Below are positions 42,988-51,497 of a DNA stretch of 64,000 nt, piece by piece. Source of the DNA: Sphingomonadales bacterium Ga0077557. Lineage in GTDB: Bacteria; Pseudomonadota; Alphaproteobacteria; Sphingomonadales; Sphingomonadaceae. Made by a program: the position numbers and the translations under genes. Location of the stretch: assembly GCA_001464615.1 (NCBI GenBank), contig LNFI01000040.1, forward strand, positions 1 to 64,000. Direction: 5' to 3'. The notes below the pieces were generated by a model that ran no database searches, was not told where the DNA came from, and saw only the letters and a program-made list of their open reading frames with translations. Numbering within the stretch: position 1 is the first letter of the stretch; each line of letters starts with the position of its first letter.

Positions 42988-44070
42988 ATGCTCAAATTCG
43001 AGATTGAAGAAGGCGAGTTGCTGGAGAGTCTGGTCACCGCGATCAGCAAATTGCCCGAGGGGCAGGCCATCGTGCGAGCGCGGGAGGTTCCGATCGGCCG
43101 CAATGGACGCGCCGACGCGCTCGTCGATATCGTCGTGGGTGGACGGCCGATGCAATTGCTGGTCGAAGCTAAGCGCGATGCTTTTCCCCGCGATGTGCGC
43201 GAATCCGTGTGGCAGCTTCGAACCAACGCCGCCCACCTCCCCACCGATGGCCGTCCTGTTTTGCCGTTCTTCGTCGCCCGCGCGATCTCGCCGGGCGCGC
43301 GGAACATCCTGCGCGAGGAAGGCATCGGCTTTTACGACCTTGGCGGTACGCTCTACATCCCAGCCCCCAATGCGTTCGTCTTCATCGATCGACCGCCCCC
43401 TCGTACCACCCGCAAAGTGTTCGAATCCGTCTTTCAGGGGCAAAAGGCGCGCGTCGTCATGGCAGTGTTCGAACGTCGCCATGCATGGCTGAGCGTCAAG
43501 GAGCTTGCGGAGACAACCGAAGTCTCGCCAGCGACGGCATCTTCCACGCTTACCGAGATGGAGCGTCGCGAGTGGGTCGAGGTAGAAGGCTCCGGCCCAT
43601 CCAAGCTGCGCCGCCTGCGCGCAGCCGAGGAGGTGCTTGACGCTTGGCAGAAGTATATCCTCGAGCAGAAGCCGGCCAAGATCGATCGCTATTACGTTCC
43701 GCTAACTGACATTCGCACGCTGTCGGAGCGGTTGGATCAAGTCTGCGGCGGCGCGGATTATGCCGTTACCGGCGAAGCCGCAGCACAAGCTTATGCGCCC
43801 TATCTCTCCAGCATCTCCCAGCTCAAATGCCGCATCCTTCCCGGCCCATTTCAAAAGCAGATCCTTGACCTTCTGGACGCCCGGCCAGTCAGCGAGGGAT
43901 GGAATCTCGGCGTTATGGAGACACGCTCGCGCGGCGACGTTACGGTGGGCGAGCGGATCGACGGCGTGGCGCTTGCGCCGGTGCTGCAAGTCTATCTCGA
44001 TCTGCTCGAGGGGTCGGGACGATCCAAGGAGATGGCGGCGCATCTGCGCGCGGAAAGGCTCAAGCCCTGA
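42988..44070 (+). CDS. AbiEi-like antitoxin with nuclease-like N-terminal domain
   Basis: A 360-aa protein from ATG 42988. Residues about 25-75 show a D...EAK pattern (RADALVDIVV, then LLVEAKR) of the PD-(D/E)xK nuclease fold. Residues about 150-205 form a winged-helix (WLSVKELAETTEVSPATASSTL). The C-terminal half resembles the AbiEi effector part. AbiEi proteins neutralise AbiEii toxin and repress the operon. The toxin gene starts inside the stop (ATGA). An in-frame ATG at 42934 lies within the operator palindrome and is less likely. Confidence 0.75.
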   Translation: MLKFEIEEGELLESLVTAISKLPEGQAIVRAREVPIGRNGRADALVDIVVGGRPMQLLVEAKRDAFPRDVRESVWQLRTNAAHLPTDGRPVLPFFVARAISPGARNILREEGIGFYDLGGTLYIPAPNAFVFIDRPPPRTTRKVFESVFQGQKARVVMAVFERRHAWLSVKELAETTEVSPATASSTLTEMERREWVEVEGSGPSKLRRLRAAEEVLDAWQKYILEQKPAKIDRYYVPLTDIRTLSERLDQVCGGADYAVTGEAAAQAYAPYLSSISQLKCRILPGPFQKQILDLLDARPVSEGWNLGVMETRSRGDVTVGERIDGVALAPVLQVYLDLLEGSGRSKEMAAHLRAERLKP

Positions 44071-44972
44071 TGAGCAAGCCGAAGACCTTTGGCGGCTATG
44101 ACAATGCCGTCACCGAAGCGTGCGAGCGCGTGCTGGTCACGCTCCTGCGGGGCCTTGGCCCGTGGAAGGATTCGGTGTTCCTCGTCGGCGGCCTCACCCC
44201 GCGCTATCTCGTGCGTGCACGTCCGCCCGAAGTGCCGGCGCATGCTGGCACCGGCGACGTCGATGTCGTCGTCGACCTTGCGATCCTGGCCGACACGGAG
44301 GCCTATCGGACGCTGGAAGAAAATCTCCGCATGATGGGCTTTGATCGCGCCGAAAATGATGAGGGCCGCAAACAGTCATGGCGCTGGAAGACCACGCTCG
44401 AAACCGGCACCACCATGATCCTCGAATTCCTCGCAGATGATCCGGAACGTGCCGGCGGCAAGGTCCAGGAGCTTCCCGCAAAAGGTAAAGTCTCGGCGCT
44501 CAACATCCCGCATGCCTCCATGGTGTTCGACTTCTACGAGAGCGCCGAGATCACCGCCGAACTGCTCGGCGACAACGGCGTCGTCACGGAAACCGTCCGA
44601 TACGCCGACGTCGTGAGCTTCACCTGCCTGAAGGCGTTCGCGTTCGAGAGTCGCTTCGAGCCGAAGGATGCTCATGACCTCGTCTATTGCCTCAACCATG
44701 TCGAAGGCGGCACAGAGGCAACGATCGCCGCCTTCAGCAACGCGCTGGAAACCAGGCACCGCGAAACCATCCACTCCGCGCTCGGCCTGCTCGCAACGCA
44801 TTTTTGCGATGATGACAAGACCGAGGGCTATCGTAAGGATGGTCCGGTCGCCTTTGCGAAATTCGACGCCGATCCCGGAGACGACGAAGAAGGCGGACGC
44901 GATCGCCGTGTCCTGCGACAGCGCCGGGCCAGCGCGACCGTGGCAGCGATCGTCGGACCGCTGCTTGGGTGA
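44070..44972 (+). CDS. AbiEii-like nucleotidyltransferase toxin
   Basis: A 300-aa protein coupled to the AbiEi-like gene. It has the nucleotidyltransferase elements FLVGGLTPRYLV (GG loop) and GTGDVDVVVDL (D-x-D acidic pair), then LEFLADDPE and a late KAFAFESRFEPKDAHDLVY segment that is characteristic of the AbiEii/AbiGii family. It should be a growth-arresting toxin that acts in phage defence or element maintenance. The true start is the ATG at 44070; the frame continues upstream into the antitoxin gene but without need. Confidence 0.8.
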   Translation: MSKPKTFGGYDNAVTEACERVLVTLLRGLGPWKDSVFLVGGLTPRYLVRARPPEVPAHAGTGDVDVVVDLAILADTEAYRTLEENLRMMGFDRAENDEGRKQSWRWKTTLETGTTMILEFLADDPERAGGKVQELPAKGKVSALNIPHASMVFDFYESAEITAELLGDNGVVTETVRYADVVSFTCLKAFAFESRFEPKDAHDLVYCLNHVEGGTEATIAAFSNALETRHRETIHSALGLLATHFCDDDKTEGYRKDGPVAFAKFDADPGDDEEGGRDRRVLRQRRASATVAAIVGPLLG

Positions 44973-45321
44973 CGCCACGCGAAAGTTGTTCGTTCGTTCG
45001 TTCGCGGTAGACGCACTCGATGCGCGTATCCACGAAATGATCAGGGGACCGTAATGTCATCATTCGCCCCGGCCCATGAACTGAAATGGTGCGCTGGTGG
45101 CGTATGCAGCAGAAAAGACCCAGATCCGGACGCTTATGACTTCGTTTCGACATCCAAGTTTCGGCCTTTCGTCCAGCCTTTTGGACTTGTTCCCCCCCCC
45201 CATCGGAGCGAACCCTTGCTGTCAGGGCGAACCCCGAGCTCCAAAATCAGGCGGTTGATCCGCTCGACTATTTTTAGCGACCAATCCTATAAACGGTAGA
45301 AGTTCCAAAGGACGGCGATCC
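44973..45321. other. 349-bp intergenic region between the AbiE-like unit and merR
   Basis: No supported gene. It holds three to four tandem GTTC units near 44986-45002 and a run of ten C residues near 45192-45201, which may be prone to slippage. A TATAAA-type -10 for merR is near 45288. The boundary between the conjugative part and the metal-resistance part probably lies here. Confidence 0.45.
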
Positions 45322-45753
45322 ATGCAGCAACCATCGCTCAGCATCGGCAAGCTCGCCGCCGCCACCGGTACCAAGGTGGAGACGATCCGCTATTACGAAT
45401 CTGTTGGCCTGCTGGCGGCACCCGAGCGCACCGCCAGCAATTACCGGTCCTATTCACCGGCGCACCTTTCGCGGCTGAGCTTCATCCGGCGTGCGCGCGC
45501 GCTCGGCTTCTCGCTTGAACAGGTCCAGGCGCTGCTCGGCCTTGCCGACCAGAAGGACATATCGTGCTCTGCCGTCGACCTGATCGCTCGCGAGCACCTG
45601 GCCGAGATTGACCGCAAGCTCGCCGACCTGACGACGCTGCGCGCAGAACTCGGCAACCTGATCGTGCAGTGCGGCCACGGATCGATTTCCGAATGCCGGA
45701 TCATCGAGTCGCTCGGCCCCGACATTTCGCAGCCCAAGACTGCCGAGGGGTGA
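45322..45753 (+). CDS. MerR-family heavy-metal regulator (Pb/Cd/Zn type)
   Basis: A 143-aa MerR protein. The N-terminal winged helix has SIGKLAAATGTKVETIRYYE; a long coiled coil follows. Metal ligands are probably C82, C117 and C125. Their spacing (35 and 8) fits the PbrR/CadR/ZntR group, not copper or mercury regulators. AAAGGACGG precedes the ATG. It is followed by two promoters of exactly its class (45789-45819 and 47817-47847), which it should activate by DNA distortion when metal is bound. Confidence 0.88.
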   Translation: MQQPSLSIGKLAAATGTKVETIRYYESVGLLAAPERTASNYRSYSPAHLSRLSFIRRARALGFSLEQVQALLGLADQKDISCSAVDLIAREHLAEIDRKLADLTTLRAELGNLIVQCGHGSISECRIIESLGPDISQPKTAEG

Positions 45754-45788
45754 TATCGATCGCTATTGCAACTAATTCGCAAAACTAC

Positions 45789-45819
45789 TTGACCCTCTAG
45801 CGGCTAGAGGCTTTATCAA
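45789..45819 (+). promoter_or_regulatory. MerR-type promoter/operator before the FTR1-family gene
   Basis: TTGACC (45789-45794) and TATCAA (45814-45819) are separated by 19 bp, the over-long spacer that MerR proteins need. The spacer holds the dyad CCTCTAG-CGG-CTAGAGG (45794-45810). The expected transcription start falls at or within a few bases of the ATG at 45826, so the message may be almost leaderless. Confidence 0.8.
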
Positions 45820-45825
45820 GGGCGG

Positions 45826-47820
45826 ATGCGAAGATCCAACTCCCACCGAGCCCAATCACCGCGCGCGATCCGACCCCTCTGGACGTTTCTCGCGGCATTG
45901 CTTTGCGTCTTCATGGGCGGGATTGCCAACGCGCAGACCGCCGATGTGCCGACCGCGTGGCGCCTGCTCGATTATCTGGCAGTCGACTATGGCGGCGCGG
46001 TCGCCAATGGGCGGATCAAGAGCGCGTCGGAATACGCGGAGATGACCGAATTCTCGATATCCGTTGCCGAGCGGATTGCGGCGTTGCCGCCATCACCGGC
46101 CAAGGCGAGCCTCGTCGCCGGCGCGACGCGTCTCAAGGCCGTCATCGCCGCCAAGGCGGCCCCCGAAGCTGTCGCTGGCTTGGCGCATGGTCTGGCCGCT
46201 GACCTGCTTAAGGCCTACCCGATTCCGCTCGCGCCCGCTCGTGCGCCGGACCTGGCGCGCGGCGCCACGCTGTTCGCGCAGAATTGCGCCAGCTGCCACG
46301 GGATGAGCGGAGACGGACGCGGACCCGACGCCGCGAAGCTTACTACGCCGCCGATCGCGTTCACCGACATTGTACGGGCACGCCAGCGCAGCGCGTTCGC
46401 ACTTTATCAGGTCATCGGACAGGGCATCGATGGCACGGCGATGCAGAGCTTTGCGTCGCTGCCGTCGGAGGATCGGTGGGCGCTGGCGTTCTATGCCGGA
46501 CGTTTCGCGTTCACCGATGCCGCGGCTGCAGAAGGCAAGCGGATATGGCAGAGCGATGCCTCCCTCCGCCAGCGCATCTCCGGTCTTGCGGCGCTTGCGG
46601 GGCTGACGCCGCAGGTGCTCGCCGGGCAGATCGGCGAGGCGAGGGCCGATGCGGTGATGGCCTATCTCCGGCGGCACCCGGACGCAGTGATGCAGCCCGT
46701 AGCCGGATCGCTCAGGCTCGCTCGCGCCAAGCTGGCGCAGAGTCTTGCGGCATACCGGTCAGGCGACGCGCGCACCGCACGCGAGCTTGCGCTTTCCGCT
46801 TATCTCGACGGCTTCGAGCCGGTCGAGCCGACGCTCACCGCACGAGACGCAACGCTGATGGGCCACATCGAAGGCGCGATGGGCGAATTTCGCGCGGCGC
46901 TCCAACAGAAGCGTTCGGTGGACGACGTTGCGACGCGCGTACAGGTTCTGAACGGACTGTTCGACGACGCCGAAACGGTACTGTCGCCAGATGCTGCGAG
47001 CAGCGCATCGACCTTTCTCGGGGCATTCACGATCCTGCTCCGCGAAGGACTCGAGGCGCTTTTAATTGTCGTCGCGATGATCGCCTTTCTGCGCAAGGCG
47101 GGCCGAACCGAAGTGCTTCCCTATGTCCATGGCGGCTGGATCGGCGCGCTTGTCGCGGGCGGTCTGACCTGGGCAGTGGCGACCTATGCAATCGGGATCA
47201 GCGGCGCGAGCCGAGAATTGACTGAAGGGTTCGGCTCGCTGTTCGCCGCCGTCGTCCTGCTGTCCGTGGGCATCTGGATGCACGGCAAGGCACAGGCCAA
47301 CCAGTGGCAGCGCTACATCCGGGAGAAGATGACGCACGCCCTGTCGCGTCAGTCGGCCTGGTTCCTGTTCGGCCTCGCCTTCATCGTCGTCTACCGCGAG
47401 GTGTTCGAGACGATCCTGTTCTACGCCGCGCTCTGGACACAGGGGAATGGCGGCATGCTGCTCGCCGGCGCCGGATCGGCTGTCTTCCTGCTGGGCCTGA
47501 TTGCCTGGGCGATGCTGCGTTACAGCCGCGACCTGCCGATCGGGAAGTTCTTTTCGTACAGTGCCTGGCTGATGGCGGCGCTGACGGTCGTGCTGGCCGG
47601 CAAGGGCGTGGCAGCGCTGCAAGAAGCCGGCATCATCGATATCGCGCCGCTGACCGGCGGCCTGCGCATCACCATGCTCGGGATCTTCCCGACATGGCAG
47701 TCGATGACGGTGCAGCTGGCAATGCTCGCCGCGGTGGTTGCAGGGTTCATGCTGAATCGCCGCCATGTCGCGGCACCGGGTTCGACAGCGAATGACACCT
47801 TGCCCGCAGATGCCACTTGA
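45826..47820 (+). CDS. cytochrome c / FTR1-family permease (PbrT-like)
   Basis: A 664-aa fusion. A signal peptide (to about ANAQ, residue 37) is followed by a periplasmic part with a c-type heme motif CASCHG (about 155-160), then a seven-helix FTR1 domain with the two REXXE motifs: REGLE near 406 and REVFE near 524. FTR1 proteins import Fe; the fused cytochrome c form with a PbrR-type regulator is typical of the lead-uptake protein PbrT. Import of the metal for export or sequestration is the usual explanation. Lead is the best guess, iron the alternative. A Pb/Cd-type promoter precedes it. Confidence 0.88.
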   Translation: MRRSNSHRAQSPRAIRPLWTFLAALLCVFMGGIANAQTADVPTAWRLLDYLAVDYGGAVANGRIKSASEYAEMTEFSISVAERIAALPPSPAKASLVAGATRLKAVIAAKAAPEAVAGLAHGLAADLLKAYPIPLAPARAPDLARGATLFAQNCASCHGMSGDGRGPDAAKLTTPPIAFTDIVRARQRSAFALYQVIGQGIDGTAMQSFASLPSEDRWALAFYAGRFAFTDAAAAEGKRIWQSDASLRQRISGLAALAGLTPQVLAGQIGEARADAVMAYLRRHPDAVMQPVAGSLRLARAKLAQSLAAYRSGDARTARELALSAYLDGFEPVEPTLTARDATLMGHIEGAMGEFRAALQQKRSVDDVATRVQVLNGLFDDAETVLSPDAASSASTFLGAFTILLREGLEALLIVVAMIAFLRKAGRTEVLPYVHGGWIGALVAGGLTWAVATYAIGISGASRELTEGFGSLFAAVVLLSVGIWMHGKAQANQWQRYIREKMTHALSRQSAWFLFGLAFIVVYREVFETILFYAALWTQGNGGMLLAGAGSAVFLLGLIAWAMLRYSRDLPIGKFFSYSAWLMAALTVVLAGKGVAALQEAGIIDIAPLTGGLRITMLGIFPTWQSMTVQLAMLAAVVAGFMLNRRHVAAPGSTANDTLPADAT

Positions 47821-47847
47821 CCCTGCAGTCGCTAGAGGGTGCATGAT
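47817..47847 (+). promoter_or_regulatory. second MerR-type promoter/operator, before the CDF gene
   Basis: TTGACC (47817-47822) overlaps the stop of the FTR1 gene; CATGAT (47842-47847) follows after 19 bp. The spacer contains CTGCAG...CTAGAGGG, similar to the first site, so the same MerR protein should control both. Together they form a two-promoter regulon. Confidence 0.75.
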
Positions 47848-47878
47848 CGCGCGATGAAGCAAATGCGAGCCCTTGATC

Positions 47879-48544
47879 ATGGTCTGTAACAGTTGCCCGA
47901 CAGACGCGCCCGCCAAGCCGGATCCCCGCTGGCGGCGAGTGCTGTGGGTCGCGCTCGCGATCAATCTGGCGATGTTCGCGGGCGAGATATTTGCCGGGAT
48001 TGCGTCGGGGTCGAGGTCGCTGCAGGCCGATGCCCTCGATTTCCTCGGCGATTCCGCGAACTATGCCATCAGCCTCGGGGTGGCCGGTTTGGCGCTTCGA
48101 TGGCGGTCGCGCGCCGCGCTGGTCAAGGGCGGCACCATCCTTGCGTTCGGACTCTATGTGCTCGTCACGACGGTCATAGCTGCGTTTGGAAGCCGGGTGC
48201 CGCAGGGCGAGACGATGGGCGCGGTTGGCCTGCTCGCTCTTTTGGCCAACGGGACTGTCGCCCTGATGCTCTTTCGCTATCGTGGCGGCGACGCAAATAT
48301 GCGCTCGGTGTGGATCTGTTCACGCAATGACGCGATCGGTAACCTCGCCGTTGTCGGCGCGGCCCTTGGCGTGCTCGGTACAGGCACCCAGTGGCCCGAC
48401 ATAGCAGTCGCAGGTATCATGGCAGCACTAGGCATCTCGGGCGGTCTTCAGATCCTCATTCAGGCAAGTAGAGAGCTAACGGAAACCACATCAGACCATC
48501 GATCCGATGACTCGTCAAAACTCCTCAACAGTGTTATGAAATAA
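47879..48544 (+). CDS. cation diffusion facilitator, short form
   Basis: A 221-aa transporter with six predicted helices and almost no cytoplasmic C-terminal domain. Metal-site motifs are ADALDFLGDS in helix 2 (D-x3-D) and RNDAIGN in helix 5. It starts with a Cys pair (VCNSC). It probably exports Zn/Cd/Pb-type ions under control of the MerR gene upstream. ATG 47879 is preferred over TTG 47873. Confidence 0.82.
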   Translation: MVCNSCPTDAPAKPDPRWRRVLWVALAINLAMFAGEIFAGIASGSRSLQADALDFLGDSANYAISLGVAGLALRWRSRAALVKGGTILAFGLYVLVTTVIAAFGSRVPQGETMGAVGLLALLANGTVALMLFRYRGGDANMRSVWICSRNDAIGNLAVVGAALGVLGTGTQWPDIAVAGIMAALGISGGLQILIQASRELTETTSDHRSDDSSKLLNSVMK

Positions 48545-48657
48545 CATACTAAATTGTGATCAGGCAGAATCGATATCTTCGTACAAAGATCCTGTTTTTG
48601 TCCTCAACTACGGCAAAATCTTTGACGGACCTGCCATATCGTCTATGGACGCTATAG

Positions 48658-49002
48658 ATGCGCCGCCCGTTCGCCCTCATCGTAGCGTTGATGCTGGTTC
48701 TGACATTTTCGTCAGGAGCGCAGCCTCTACCGGCCTATGCTGGTGAGATGGGCAATATCGCTATGTCGGTCGATGGTACGCCGCCCGGCCATACGGCTGG
48801 AGACGCGGACCAGGTCCCCGGTGATGCCGACAAGGCGACGCCGCACCATCACAGCTTGGGCCACGACCACGGCGCGGCCCTTCCTGCCTTGGACTTCGCG
48901 GCCGACTTGCCCTCTTCTCTCACGCTGCCTGAGCGTCGCGCATCATTCGCGCTACCTCCCGGCTTCGCGCGGAATCGCGACCTGAGGCCGCCGATCGCCT
49001 GA
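48658..49002 (+). CDS. small histidine-rich exported protein before czcC
   Basis: A 114-aa protein with signal peptide (cleavage near AYAGE, residue 26) and a His cluster HHHSLGHDHG. It stands 63 bp before czcC. Such His-rich periplasmic proteins at the head of czc-type operons are thought to buffer or sense metal. No closer family is recognised; a CzcI/CzcE-like role is inference. Confidence 0.65.
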   Translation: MRRPFALIVALMLVLTFSSGAQPLPAYAGEMGNIAMSVDGTPPGHTAGDADQVPGDADKATPHHHSLGHDHGAALPALDFAADLPSSLTLPERRASFALPPGFARNRDLRPPIA

Positions 49003-49065
49003 CTTCGCCACTCCCGCCGCCGTTGAGGCGCGGGAATCCATGCGAATGTCAGGAGAATACCAATC

Positions 49066-50337
49066 ATGTCCCGAACTCTCGCGGCGTTGCTCGCCGCGAC
49101 CGTCTGCGTCGGCACCGCCGCCGCGCAGACGACCCCGGTCGCATCGACCGAGGCGCCGCTTACGCTTGACGACGCCATCGCGTCGGCACGTGCGCGTTCG
49201 CCCGGCATGGATGCCGCGGATGCCGCCATTCGCGCCACGACCGCGGGCCGCACAGTCGCCGGTCTGCGCCCCAACCCCACGTTCGAGGGGCAGGCCGAGA
49301 ACGTCGTCGGCACCGGTCCCTATAAGGGGCTTTCCGGCTCGGAAACGACCGTCGGCTTCTCGCTGCCGATCGAGACGGGCGGCAAGCGGTCAGCCCGCGT
49401 CGCGGTCGCCGATACGCGCGTCGGTCGTGCCAAACTCGGCGCCTTTGTCGCGCTCGCCGACCTCGAACTTCAGGTCGCAGAGACCTATGTCGAAGCACTC
49501 GGTGCGGAACGACGGCTGCTGGTCGCGCAGCAGCAGGCCGCGATAGCGACGGAAGGTTTGCGCGTCGCGCGAGACCGGGTGACGGTCGGCGCTGCGTCGC
49601 CTATCGACCAGCAGCGCGCCGACGTCATCTCGATCAACGCGAATGTCGCGGTCGAGCGGGCAGAACGCTCGCTCGACGTCGCGCGCCAGAACCTGTCCCG
49701 CCTTATCGGTAGTGCGGTCAACGGCCCGCTCGACACCGCCTGGTTCGACCGCGTCGCCGGGTTCGGCCCGACGATCGCGCCGAGTTCCGACGGCACGCTG
49801 GCGCTCGCCATCGCCGCCGCCGACCTGGCGACCGCGGAAGCCCAGATCCGCCTGGCGCGTGCCAACCGCGTACCGGACATCACGCTCAGTGCGGGAGCCC
49901 GTCGGCTACAGGCGTCGCGCGACACCGCTGCGGTCGTCGGCGTGTCGATACCGATCCCGCTGTTCAACAATGGGCGCGCCGCCATCGGGCAGGCGACGGC
50001 CGAACGCGACCAGCTCATGGCGCAACTGAGGCTCGCCCGGCTCGATGCGGATCGGGCGATTGCCAGCGCCGTGGCGGACGTTGCCAATGCCGCCGCCACT
50101 GCGAGGGCAGCCAACGGTCCAGCGCTCGCCGCTGCGCAAGAAGCAGCCCGCATCGCCCGGCTCGGTTACGGTCAGGGCAAGTTCAACCAGATCGAGCTGC
50201 TCGACGCTGAGCGTACGCTGTCCGAGACCCGTGCGACAGCAACCGACGCGCTCATCGCCTTTCATACCGCCACCGCGCGCTTGCGCCGCCTGACGAGCGC
50301 CGCGCCCTCGGCCACCCCATCCGGAGACTATCGATGA
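49066..50337 (+). CDS. czcC: outer-membrane factor of czc system 1
   Basis: A 423-aa TolC-fold protein with signal peptide, two long coiled-coil repeats, and the CzcC-type FEGQAENVVG and ETGGKRSAR segments. AGGAGAA precedes the ATG. It forms the outer-membrane exit duct with the RND pump encoded behind it and overlaps czcB by 4 bp. Confidence 0.9.
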   Translation: MSRTLAALLAATVCVGTAAAQTTPVASTEAPLTLDDAIASARARSPGMDAADAAIRATTAGRTVAGLRPNPTFEGQAENVVGTGPYKGLSGSETTVGFSLPIETGGKRSARVAVADTRVGRAKLGAFVALADLELQVAETYVEALGAERRLLVAQQQAAIATEGLRVARDRVTVGAASPIDQQRADVISINANVAVERAERSLDVARQNLSRLIGSAVNGPLDTAWFDRVAGFGPTIAPSSDGTLALAIAAADLATAEAQIRLARANRVPDITLSAGARRLQASRDTAAVVGVSIPIPLFNNGRAAIGQATAERDQLMAQLRLARLDADRAIASAVADVANAAATARAANGPALAAAQEAARIARLGYGQGKFNQIELLDAERTLSETRATATDALIAFHTATARLRRLTSAAPSATPSGDYR

Positions 50338-51494
50338 CCGATACCAACAAGCGCCTTTTCGGCGGCGCGGCCGCCGTCGCGCTCGTCGCGTCCGCTGGAG
50401 GATTTCTGGCCGCGCGCCTGACGGCACCCGGCGTTCCCGCGCCTTCGGCGGAAGCCCCGGCCGAGGCCGAGAAGCCGGCATCCGAGACCGTCATCCTGAA
50501 CGCTGCCGCCATCAAGGAGGCGGGCATCGCGACCGAGACCATCGCTTCCGGCGGACTGTCCGCCGAGATCGTCGCCCAGGCGGCGGTGTCGGCGTCGCCG
50601 ACCGGCGAAGCCATCGTCACCGCCCGCGCCGCGGGAGCGGTCGTCAGGCTGCTCAAGCGGCTGGGCGATCCGGTGCGGGCCGGCGAGCCGCTCGCGATCG
50701 TCGAAAGCCGCGATGCGGCGCAGTTCGCGTCGGACATCAAGGTCGCCGCCGCGCGGTCCACGCTGGCGCAAAAGGGCTTGGCGCGCGAGCGCTACCTCTA
50801 CGAGCAAAAGGTCTCGTCGCGCGCCGACTATGAAAAGGCACAGGCCGAAGCCGCGACGGCGGCGGCCGAAGCCCAGCGCGCGCGGTCCACCGCTGGTGCG
50901 GCCAAGGTCACGTCCGATGGCCGCGGTGTGATGGTCGCCAGCCCGATCTCTGGGCGCGTTACCGCGATCACCGCCAAGCTTGGCGCGTTCGTGCAGCCAG
51001 AGACCGAGCTGTTTCGCGTCGCCGATCCGCGCGAAGTGCAGATCGAAGCGGCGATCGGGTCGCTCGACGCCGCCCGCCTCGCACCGGGCGACCGGGCCGT
51101 GATCGAACTGCCCGACGGACGGACGGTCGATGGCCGCGTCCGCGCGGTCACGCCGACGCTCAACACCGAAACGCGCGCCGCCACGGCCGTGATCGACATG
51201 GCATCCGCAGGCCTGCCGCCGGGCCTCGCCGTCCGCGTCCGCATTCTGCCAAGCCGCGGCGGTGGCTCGACCGCGATCGTGGTCGCGGAGGAATCGGTCC
51301 AGTCACTGGGCGGTCGCGACGTCGTGTTCGTGCGCACGCCGCAGGGCTTCCGCGCCCGCCCGGTCACCACGGGTCAGCGCAGCGCCGGCCGGATCGAGAT
51401 CGTGAGCGGCCTGCAGCCTGGTCAGGTCGTCGCGACGACCAACGCCTTCCTGCTCAAGGCTGAGCTCGGCAAGTCCGCCGGCGAGGAGGAATAG
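50334..51494 (+). CDS. czcB: membrane-fusion protein of czc system 1
   Basis: A 386-aa periplasmic adaptor: an N-terminal membrane anchor, a barrel-sandwich domain (TARAAGAVVRLLKRLGDPVRAGEPL), a coiled-coil hairpin and a β-barrel. It lacks the long His-rich N-terminal zinc part of classical CzcB. It links CzcA with CzcC; the start overlaps the czcC stop and the czcA gene follows after 3 bp. Confidence 0.9.
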   Translation: MTDTNKRLFGGAAAVALVASAGGFLAARLTAPGVPAPSAEAPAEAEKPASETVILNAAAIKEAGIATETIASGGLSAEIVAQAAVSASPTGEAIVTARAAGAVVRLLKRLGDPVRAGEPLAIVESRDAAQFASDIKVAAARSTLAQKGLARERYLYEQKVSSRADYEKAQAEAATAAAEAQRARSTAGAAKVTSDGRGVMVASPISGRVTAITAKLGAFVQPETELFRVADPREVQIEAAIGSLDAARLAPGDRAVIELPDGRTVDGRVRAVTPTLNTETRAATAVIDMASAGLPPGLAVRVRILPSRGGGSTAIVVAEESVQSLGGRDVVFVRTPQGFRARPVTTGQRSAGRIEIVSGLQPGQVVATTNAFLLKAELGKSAGEEE

Positions 51495-51497
51495 ACC

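Noticed and set aside
45054..45299. 81-codon ORF between the AbiE-like unit and merR
   Set aside because: It spans the poly-C run, has no ribosome site or recognisable domain, and covers the merR promoter region.
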